DNA of 5,304 nt from Bifidobacterium breve (lineage in GTDB: Bacteria; Bacteroidota; Bacteroidia; Cytophagales; UBA9547). How positions within the stretch are numbered: the stretch's first letter is position 1; each line of letters starts with the position of its first letter. The notes below the pieces were generated by a model that did no database searches, was not told the origin of the DNA, and was given only the letters and a program-made list of their open reading frames with translations. The stretch lies in the NCBI GenBank assembly GCA_943325655.2, contig CALPQG020000219.1:1-5304 (forward strand). Direction: 5' to 3'. Both the position numbers and the translations under genes were made by a program. Below are positions 1-5,304 of the stretch, one piece after another.

Positions 1-728
1 AAGACACAGACTTAGGAAATATTATTGCTGAAGAAGAACTTGATGAATCTCCAATAATAGATATAGAATCTGGCGATGAAATTGATATTAAACCTCCTGA
101 AATTCGGTATCCGACCCCTACTGAAAAGGCATCAAATTCAAATGAGCCCAATCTTAATAAACTTAAAGTATATGTCAATGGTGTAAATGTGTCAGTTTTA
201 ATCAGTACTGAACTGTATTTTGATAAAAATGGCAAACCTATTACAACAAGTTTAAAAGACCATACCAAGGAAATAATCAAAGGTAAATTTGCTTCACTTG
301 ACGATTTTTTAAATCAATGGAAAGGTTCTGATAGAAAAGAGGCTATCATTGCTGAACTTGTGGATCAAGGTGTAATGGTCGAAGCATTATATGAGGCTGT
401 TGATAAACAAGTAGATTTATTTGATTTAATCTGTCATATCGCTTACGATACACCTCCACTAACGCGTAAAGAAAGAGCCAATAACGTTATCAAACGCAAC
501 TACTTTACTAAGTATGGCGATCAAGCTCGAAAAGTTTTAGAAGCTTTACTAGAAAAATATGCAGACGAAGGGATTGAGAATATTGAAAGCATTAAAGTGT
601 TGCAGGTTAAACCTTTAAGTGATTTTGGTTCAACTGTTGAAATTGTAAATGGCATTTTTGGAAGTAGAGATAAATATCTTCAAGCAATTGCAGAATTAGA
701 AGATGAACTTTATAAAAATATAGGTTAA
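1..728 (+). CDS. hsdR: Type I restriction enzyme R subunit (HsdR), C-terminal part, 5' end outside window
   Basis: This is the C-terminal portion of the restriction/translocation subunit, which in the R2M2S complex translocates DNA with ATP and cuts away from the target. The frame is open from base 3 to the TAA at 726-728, giving 241 visible residues. An acidic, probably flexible linker (EEELDESPIIDIESGDEID) comes first. It is followed by KVYVNGVNVSVL, then YFDKNGKPITTSLKDHTKE, FASLDDFLNQW, PFDLICHIAYDTPPLTR-like sequence (here LFDLICHIAYDTPPLTRKER), NYFTKYGDQARKVLEALL and KYADEGIENIESIKVL. I recognise this series as the EcoEI-type R C-terminal domain, which contacts the methyltransferase core. 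The PD-(D/E)XK nuclease and helicase motors lie upstream, out of view; family members are roughly 800 residues. The GTG at 189 is internal and not the true start, because conserved family sequence (KVYVNGV) precedes it. The next gene starts directly after the stop codon. Identification is by remembered family similarity, not a search. Confidence 0.93.
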   Translation, partial: DTDLGNIIAEEELDESPIIDIESGDEIDIKPPEIRYPTPTEKASNSNEPNLNKLKVYVNGVNVSVLISTELYFDKNGKPITTSLKDHTKEIIKGKFASLDDFLNQWKGSDRKEAIIAELVDQGVMVEALYEAVDKQVDLFDLICHIAYDTPPLTRKERANNVIKRNYFTKYGDQARKVLEALLEKYADEGIENIESIKVLQVKPLSDFGSTVEIVNGIFGSRDKYLQAIAELEDELYKNIG

Positions 729-2384
729 ATGATTGAAAATAATACTATTGAATATAAAAGTTTAAAGAAAATACTAGACGCTCCATCTAAATTAAAAAGT
801 GATGGATTGAGAGATTTAGCTGTTACTTGCGTTGCTTTTGCCAATGTTCAAGGTGGAACAATTGTGATTGGAATTGAAGATAAAGAAAGTTTGCCTCCTG
901 AAGGACAGAAGATTGATATTGCAATCACTAATGAAACAATCACCCGATTACGTTCACTTTGTTTTAATGTTGGTTTAACATTAAATAATATTGAAAAGGT
1001 AGAAAATGGTGGTGAGTTTTTTTCTATCAACGTACATCCAACATTAAAATCAATTGCCACTACCGCTGACGGTAAAATTTACATTCGTATTGGTGATCAA
1101 TCGCAACCTGCAAGAAGTGAAGATATTCTCCGTTTGGCTAATGAAAAAGATGCATTTCAATGGGAGTTACAGGTTAGAGCAACTACAATTGATGAAATAC
1201 CAGAAGCCAATATTCGTTGGTTTGCTCAAGAAATCAGAAATTCGGACAGGGTTAAACCTGCTGTAAAATCATTCACTGATATAGAAATTATTGAACATTA
1301 TAACCTTTGCGAAAATGGAAAGATTAATAATTTAGGTATTTTATGGCTAGGTACAGCTGCTCAAAGAAGTAGAATGGCGTATCCAATTACTGTTCAATAT
1401 TTGGTTTATGACGACCATGAGAGGAAAGTTCGAAAAGAAGACTGGAAAGACTATTCTTTAAACCCTAAAGAGTTATTGTTAGATATTGAAAAACAAGCTA
1501 TTGAGCTAACTTACTTTGATGAAATTCCAAGTGGACTTTACCGTAATAAAGTAAGACATTACGACGAAAGATTAATTAGAGAATTATTAATCAATGCCAT
1601 TGCTCACAAAAGCTACACCATTTCAGGTGACATTTTTATTAAAGTATATACTGATAGGTTAGAGATAGTCAATCCTGGTGGTTTACCTTTGGGAATTACT
1701 AAAGATAATATTTTACATACGACCCACCGTAGAAACCCACATTTGATTAGAGTACTTCACGATTTAAAATTAATGGAAGGTGAAGGAACTGGTTATAATT
1801 TAATTTATGAAATTACCAGTCGTGATGCAAAAGCTTTTCCTATTCCTATTTCGGACTACAATGCTACCTCTGTAACACAGTATTCTAAGATACTCGATGA
1901 TGAAACACTTACAATCATTGACTTTATTGGCAAAAACTATCAGTTATCGCAAAAAGAATACATTGTAGTGGGTATTGTGGCTCGTCACAAAAAAATATTG
2001 GCTACACAATTATCACATGAATTACAACTGACTGAAGAAGACAGAATGCGATCGTATGTTAGTCGCTTACAGGAACTAGCGATACTCGTGACCCGTGGTA
2101 TTAAAAAGGGAACCGAGTATTTGATTAACCCTAAGCTACTTGCTAATGCGCAACTTAATATTAAACCTTCACTAAAGGTTATCGAGCCTCATCGATTAAA
2201 GGCTTTAATAGAAGAGGATTTGAAAATTTATCCTAATAGCAAGATTAGTGAGATTCATAAACGACTTCCAGATATTGTCATAGATGATATTAGAAAAGCA
2301 GTTTATGAAATGGTGGAGGCTAATGTATTAGAGGCTAATGGTGGAAATAAAAACCGTACCTACCTTTTGGTAAAAAAAAAATAA
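729..2384 (+). CDS. AlbA_2 (Schlafen-like) / GHKL ATPase-like accessory protein in the hsd locus
   Basis: 551 residues, complete. Residues about 8-130 form an AlbA_2 (Schlafen AlbA-like, formerly AAA_4) domain: EYKSLKK at 8-14, AFANVQGGTIVIGIED at 36-51 and GKIYIRIGDQSQPAR at 115-129. Residues about 275-365 resemble a GHKL ATP-binding fold: N-box-like ELLINAIAHKSY (E285, N289, H293), IVNPGGLP at 313-320 and glycine-rich GEGTGYNLI at 351-359. The architecture matches COG2865 proteins, often labelled transcriptional regulator or RecG-like helicase, although no Walker A or DEAD-box motor is visible. The C-terminus has two segments (about 424-471 and 493-547) that look like winged-helix modules, so DNA binding is plausible. 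The ATG abuts the hsdR stop (TAAATG), implying cotranscription and translational coupling. The gene ends in an A10 run encoding a Lys tail. Its role may be regulation of the R-M genes or an additional defence function; both are inference. Domain calls are firm, function is unknown. Confidence 0.88.
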   Translation: MIENNTIEYKSLKKILDAPSKLKSDGLRDLAVTCVAFANVQGGTIVIGIEDKESLPPEGQKIDIAITNETITRLRSLCFNVGLTLNNIEKVENGGEFFSINVHPTLKSIATTADGKIYIRIGDQSQPARSEDILRLANEKDAFQWELQVRATTIDEIPEANIRWFAQEIRNSDRVKPAVKSFTDIEIIEHYNLCENGKINNLGILWLGTAAQRSRMAYPITVQYLVYDDHERKVRKEDWKDYSLNPKELLLDIEKQAIELTYFDEIPSGLYRNKVRHYDERLIRELLINAIAHKSYTISGDIFIKVYTDRLEIVNPGGLPLGITKDNILHTTHRRNPHLIRVLHDLKLMEGEGTGYNLIYEITSRDAKAFPIPISDYNATSVTQYSKILDDETLTIIDFIGKNYQLSQKEYIVVGIVARHKKILATQLSHELQLTEEDRMRSYVSRLQELAILVTRGIKKGTEYLINPKLLANAQLNIKPSLKVIEPHRLKALIEEDLKIYPNSKISEIHKRLPDIVIDDIRKAVYEMVEANVLEANGGNKNRTYLLVKKK

Positions 2385-2410
2385 ACCAGAAATAAAATAA
2401 GAAATTAAAA

Positions 2411-2441
2411 GTGTAAAACTCTTTATTTGAGTGTTTTATAT
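2411..2441 (+). terminator. Imperfect stem-loop 27 bp after the accessory gene, possible terminator
   Basis: GTGTAAAACTC (2411-2421) can pair with GAGTGTTTTATAT (2429-2441) around the 7-base loop TTTATTT. The pairing needs a two-base bulge and two G-U pairs. The descending arm contains a T4 run but is not followed by a true T-tract. The position just downstream of the accessory stop is right for a terminator, but the structure is weak and AT-rich, so this is a candidate only. Confidence 0.3.
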
Positions 2442-2455
2442 GTGTTTATATAAAA
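2434..2455. repeat. Perfect 8-bp A/T inverted repeat sharing an arm with the preceding stem-loop
   Basis: TTTTATAT (2434-2441) and ATATAAAA (2448-2455) are exact reverse complements around the loop GTGTTT. The left arm is the same sequence that closes the stem-loop at 2411-2441, so the two hairpins are mutually exclusive in RNA. Because all arm bases are A or T, the stem is weak and chance is a real alternative. Read on the minus strand, the repeat ends in a short T-run. Confidence 0.35.
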
Positions 2456-2481
2456 AATAAATTACATTCTAAAAACAAATA

Positions 2482-2501
2482 AATCAAGTAATGTCTTGAT
2501 T
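2482..2501. repeat. Perfect 7-bp inverted repeat, possible operator or terminator stem
   Basis: AATCAAG (2482-2488) and CTTGATT (2495-2501) are exact reverse complements separated by TAATGT. It is the only stem in the gap combining perfect pairing with some G/C content (two G-C pairs). There is no T-tract after it, so a protein-binding dyad is as likely as a terminator. The dyad spans 20 bp, a usual size for a helix-turn-helix dimer site, but no regulator is demonstrated. Confidence 0.35.
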
Positions 2502-2786
2502 CTATTCAAAAAGCACCTATCAATTGGCAAAAAAAAATAGAAACAAAAAAGAAAATCGGTATGGTGATTTGAAAGTCGTTGGTTTTCTGAAAAATAGCTA
2601 TATTTTAATTGAAATAGAGAAAAATGTAGATTGGCATAAAAAAAATAAACAACAATTAAAAATGAAAATAAAAGCATGTAAATTATTAATTTTCAATTAC
2701 TTGCCTTTATTTATCGGAAAAATAAAAATTATTAAAATAAAATAAAAATAAGCAAGAATAATCAGTCCTTAAGACTACAACAATAT

Positions 2787-4208
2787 ATGAGCAACATAGG
2801 AGGAGTAATAAAATCAATCAGGGATATATTTAGAAAAGATCCTGGTTTGAGTGGAGATGCGCAACGCATAGAACAGTTGGGATGGATGATTTTCCTGAAA
2901 TTATTTGACGATAAAGACCAAGAAAAAGAATTATTGGACTTAGTTTACAAATCGCCTATCCCCTCTCATTTACAATGGAGAAATTGGGCGGCAGATGATG
3001 AAGGAATTACAGGCGATTCACTTATATTGTTTGTAAACAACGAATTATTCCCCCAATTAAAGAATTTGCCAGTAACCGCTGATAATAGACTGGGGGTGAT
3101 TATTCGTAATATTTTTGATGGTACTAATAACTATATGAAAAGTGGCACTACTTTTCGCCAAGCCATTAATAAACTCAACGAAATCGACTTTAATAGCAGT
3201 AAAGAACACCATGTTTTCAATGCTATTTACGAAGATATACTACAAGGCTTAGCCACTAAAAAAGATACAGGAGAATTCTATACCCCAAGAGCTGTTACGC
3301 AGTTTATTGTGGATATGGTAAACCCTCAACTGGGCGAAAAAATTATTGACCCTGCTTGTGGTACAGCAGGATTTTTGGTTTGTGCCATAGACCATTTAGG
3401 TACACAGGTAAAAAATATTGCCGACCGCAAAGTACTACAAGAAACTATTTTAGGTACAGAGTTAAAACCCTTACCATATATGTTGAGTGTGGTAAACTTA
3501 ATTACACACGACATAGAAGTACCACAAATTGAAAATATGGATGCTTTGAGTAGAGAATTAACTTCTATCAAACAAAGCGACCGAGTAGATATTATTGTGG
3601 CTAACCCTCCGTTTGGTGGTGTAGTCGGCGATGGTATGGAAACCAATTTTCCATTAAACTACCGTACCAAAGAAAGTGCAGACTTATTTTTGATTCTTTT
3701 TATCCAAATGCTTAAAGATGGCGGAAGGGCTGGAATAGTATTGCCTGATGGCAGTTTAACAGGGGAAGGTGTAAAAGCTAGAGTAAGAGAAAAGTTGCTG
3801 ACTGATTGCAATGTACACACCATTATACGCTTGCCTCAATCTGTATTTGCTCCTTATGCAACAGTAAATACCAACCTTATTTTCTTTCAAAAAGGAAAAC
3901 CTACTAAAGAAATTTGGTACTACGAACATACTTTACCTGAAGGACAAAAAGCATATAATAAAACCCGACCTATTCGTATTGAGGAGTTTGATAACATCAA
4001 AACATGGTGGACAAACAGAACTGAATCTGAAGTAAGCTGGAAAGTATCAATTGACACTGTTAAAGAAAGAGGCTTTGATTTAGATATTAAAAATCCAAAT
4101 AAGGTGGTAGAAGAAGTGGTTTATGACCGCAAAGCGATTATTAATAAATTAGAAAATAATCAATCTAAAATTTCAGTGATTTTGGAAGAACTAAAATCTT
4201 TGATTTAA
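2787..4208 (+). CDS. hsdM: Type I DNA methyltransferase M subunit (HsdM), N6-adenine
   Basis: 473 residues, complete, close to the usual length of about 470-530. It transfers a methyl group from S-adenosylmethionine to the N6 of adenine in the target chosen by HsdS, working as M2S, and is also part of the restricting R2M2S complex. An N-terminal helical HsdM_N domain (about 5-150, with SIRDIFRKDPGLSGDAQRIE near the start) precedes the catalytic domain. That domain has GEFYTPR at 162-168, SAM-binding motif I DPACGTAGFL at 188-197 and catalytic motif IV NPPF at 273-276. ATVNTNLIFF at 358-367 and the C-terminal FDNIKTWW segment fit the family. The tail (about 450-473) is a likely coiled helix that packs on HsdS. 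All key residues are intact, so it should be active. No Shine-Dalgarno precedes the ATG, but the conserved N-terminus begins right there, supporting this start. The stop overlaps the hsdS start. Confidence 0.96.
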   Translation: MSNIGGVIKSIRDIFRKDPGLSGDAQRIEQLGWMIFLKLFDDKDQEKELLDLVYKSPIPSHLQWRNWAADDEGITGDSLILFVNNELFPQLKNLPVTADNRLGVIIRNIFDGTNNYMKSGTTFRQAINKLNEIDFNSSKEHHVFNAIYEDILQGLATKKDTGEFYTPRAVTQFIVDMVNPQLGEKIIDPACGTAGFLVCAIDHLGTQVKNIADRKVLQETILGTELKPLPYMLSVVNLITHDIEVPQIENMDALSRELTSIKQSDRVDIIVANPPFGGVVGDGMETNFPLNYRTKESADLFLILFIQMLKDGGRAGIVLPDGSLTGEGVKARVREKLLTDCNVHTIIRLPQSVFAPYATVNTNLIFFQKGKPTKEIWYYEHTLPEGQKAYNKTRPIRIEEFDNIKTWWTNRTESEVSWKVSIDTVKERGFDLDIKNPNKVVEEVVYDRKAIINKLENNQSKISVILEELKSLI

Positions 4209-5304
4209 TGAGATACCGATTAGGAGATATTTGTACCATTACAAAAGGTAATATAGGCATCATGAAAGCCATTCCTGGCGAATATGTCATGGTTGCTTTA
4301 GGTGAAGCCAATAAAACACATAATGAATACCAGTTTGACACAAAAGCAGTTTTAATTCCTTTAGTATCATCAACAGGACACGGTCATGCAAGTATGAAAC
4401 GTGTTAAATATCAAGAAGGAAAATTTGCATTAGGTAATATATTGTGTGCAGTAATACCAAAAGATGAAAGCTTAATACTAGCTAAATACCTTCATATATT
4501 TCTGCATTGGAATAGAGAAGAGCTTTTGGTTTCACAGATGAAAGGTATGGCAAATGTAAGCTTGTCATTGAATAAAATTGCTGACGTTGAAGTCATTGTT
4601 CCAAGTATTGAGAAACAATTTGAAATAGTTGAACTTGAACAAAAGTTAGTTACTAAGGAATTGGAAGCAGATAAGTTATATTCTGACCAACTCACCCAAA
4701 TACAAAACCTTAACCAAGCCATTTTACAAGAAGCAGTACAAGGCAAATTAGTACCCCAAGACCCAACAGACGAACCTGCAAGCAAATTGCTTGAACGCAT
4801 AAAAGCAGAAAAAGCAAAACTTGGCAAAAAAGAAAAACCGTTACCACCCATCAAACCAGAAGAAATTCCTTTTGAAATTCCTAAAAGTTGGGTTTGGTGT
4901 AGATTGGGGGAGATAGCATACATTACTAGTGGTAGTACTCCATCAAAAGATGCTTTTGTTGAAAATGGTATTCCTTATTTAAAAATGTATAATCTAAGAA
5001 GTCAGGAAATAGATTTTCATTATAAACCACAGTATATCAAAGAAGAAGTACATAATGGTCAATTAAAAAGATGTAGAGCTTATCCTGGTGATATATTAAT
5101 GAATATTGTAGGCCCACCACTTGGGAAAATAGCAATAATTCCAGAAAGTTTACCAGAATGTAATTTCAATCAGGCTGCTGTATTAATTAGACCTTTTGTT
5201 AAAGAAATGAATTACTATGTAAATTATTTCTTAAATGAAATGTCTGAAATTAAGGCAATTGAAACAAAAGGGGTAGCTGGTCAAGATAATATTTCGGTCA
5301 CACA
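4208..5304 (+). CDS. hsdS: Type I R-M specificity subunit (HsdS), 3' end outside window
   Basis: This subunit determines the bipartite DNA target for methylation and cleavage. The ATG shares its A with the hsdM stop (TAATG), so translation is coupled. The frame is open for 365 codons to the window edge. Residues about 1-135 are TRD1, starting at once with RLGDICTITKG and containing PLVSSTGHGHASMKRV and MKGMANVSLSLNKIADVEVI. Residues about 136-205 are the central conserved helices that set the spacer length, with QLTQIQNLNQAILQEAVQGK and LVPQDPTDEPASKLLERIKA. A proline-rich linker (PLPPIKPEEIPFEIPKSW, 211-228) leads to TRD2, with CRLGEIAYITSGSTPSK at 231-247 and KGVAGQDNISVT at the window end. 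Only the end of TRD2 and the distal helices should be missing. The TRDs differ in sequence, implying an asymmetric target that cannot be read from sequence alone. No stop or frameshift is visible. Confidence 0.95.
   Translation, partial: MRYRLGDICTITKGNIGIMKAIPGEYVMVALGEANKTHNEYQFDTKAVLIPLVSSTGHGHASMKRVKYQEGKFALGNILCAVIPKDESLILAKYLHIFLHWNREELLVSQMKGMANVSLSLNKIADVEVIVPSIEKQFEIVELEQKLVTKELEADKLYSDQLTQIQNLNQAILQEAVQGKLVPQDPTDEPASKLLERIKAEKAKLGKKEKPLPPIKPEEIPFEIPKSWVWCRLGEIAYITSGSTPSKDAFVENGIPYLKMYNLRSQEIDFHYKPQYIKEEVHNGQLKRCRAYPGDILMNIVGPPLGKIAIIPESLPECNFNQAAVLIRPFVKEMNYYVNYFLNEMSEIKAIETKGVAGQDNISVT

Larger units (their letters stand above)
2385..2786. other. 402-bp AT-rich intergenic gap between the accessory gene and hsdM
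   Basis: No convincing gene lies here. The stretch is overwhelmingly A/T with many A-runs, including A9 at 2529-2537. The longest open frame (about 2500-2745, only a TTG start) encodes Lys/Ile/Asn-rich low-complexity sequence that I do not recognise. Short inverted repeats cluster in the first 120 bases, suggesting transcript termination after the accessory gene. The remaining roughly 280 bases probably hold the hsdM promoter and leader. No exact Bacteroidota-type -7 element (TAnnTTTG) is present on the plus strand. The nearest is TATATTTT at 2599-2606 with a TTG at 2579-2581, which is weak. A 13-bp AT palindrome (AAATTA-T-TAATTT, 2680-2692) is also present but could be chance in such DNA. 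Confidence 0.7.

Noticed and set aside
189..728. Stand-alone 179-residue protein starting at GTG 189
   Set aside because: The same frame is open to the window start and encodes family-typical HsdR linker sequence (KVYVNGV) before the GTG, so this is an internal codon of hsdR.
848..1266. Two 70-residue frames (one per strand) inside the accessory gene
   Set aside because: Both overlap the AlbA_2 coding region, which is clearly coding in its own frame.
2316..2340. Direct repeat GAGGCTAATG at 2316-2325 and 2331-2340
   Set aside because: It is a 10-bp repeat within coding sequence encoding EAN twice in frame; too short and isolated to suggest a repeat element.
729..2384. RecG-type helicase annotation for the accessory protein
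   Set aside because: No Walker A, DEAD/DEAH box or helicase motifs are visible; the motifs fit AlbA_2 plus a GHKL-like ATPase domain.
2579..2606. TTG-N17-TATATTTT as a Bacteroidota-type promoter for hsdM
   Set aside because: The last base of the -7 element mismatches (TAnnTTTG expected), the spacing looks short, and such matches are frequent by chance in A/T-rich DNA. It is mentioned only as the nearest candidate.
2462..2677. 71-residue minus-strand frame rich in Phe/Leu/Tyr
   Set aside because: The hydrophobic composition is what the complement of A-rich DNA produces; no start context or family resemblance.
2524..2745. 73-residue plus-strand frame in the gap with a TTG start
   Set aside because: It is Lys/Ile/Asn-rich low-complexity sequence in very AT-rich DNA, with no ATG start, no ribosome site and no recognisable family. 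An unrecognised small gene cannot be excluded but is not supported.
3326..3646. 106-residue minus-strand frame inside hsdM
   Set aside because: Antisense shadow of the conserved methyltransferase motif region.
4492..4923. 143-residue minus-strand frame inside hsdS
   Set aside because: Antisense shadow of hsdS, whose own frame is open throughout and matches the family from end to end.

Overview
The window is most of a type I restriction-modification (hsd) locus on the plus strand. It is cut at both ends: it opens inside hsdR and closes inside hsdS. The DNA is AT-rich, none of the starts has a convincing Shine-Dalgarno sequence, and the spacer is A/T-dominated. This suggests a low-GC Bacteroidota-like bacterium, but that is an inference from composition and start context, and nothing here identifies the species.

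Layout: (1) 1-728 is the C-terminal 241 codons of HsdR, the restriction/translocation subunit, of the EcoEI/EcoAI-like kind. (2) 729-2384 is a 551-residue accessory protein whose ATG follows the hsdR stop codon with no gap. It has an N-terminal AlbA_2 (Schlafen-like putative nucleic-acid-binding) domain, a central GHKL-type ATPase-like domain of the COG2865 kind, and a C-terminal region that looks like one or two winged-helix modules. (3) 2385-2786 is a 402-bp very AT-rich gap with no convincing gene. It holds three short inverted repeats, two of which share an arm. (4) 2787-4208 is a complete 473-residue HsdM N6-adenine methyltransferase. (5) 4208-5304 is HsdS, the target-recognition subunit, starting in a TAATG overlap with the hsdM stop. 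It is open to the window edge (365 codons), with TRD1, the central conserved helices and nearly all of TRD2 present.

How the genes work together: HsdS reads a bipartite DNA target through its two TRDs. M2S methylates adenines in both halves of the target, and HsdR joins to translocate and cut unmodified DNA. The two groups hsdR-accessory and hsdM-hsdS are each tightly coupled but separated by the 402-bp gap, so two transcription units are plausible. The accessory gene is the one non-canonical component. Genes with AlbA_2 domains are known as passengers of type I R-M loci, but their role is poorly understood, so it is the most interesting item here. I did not find a clearly undescribed system.
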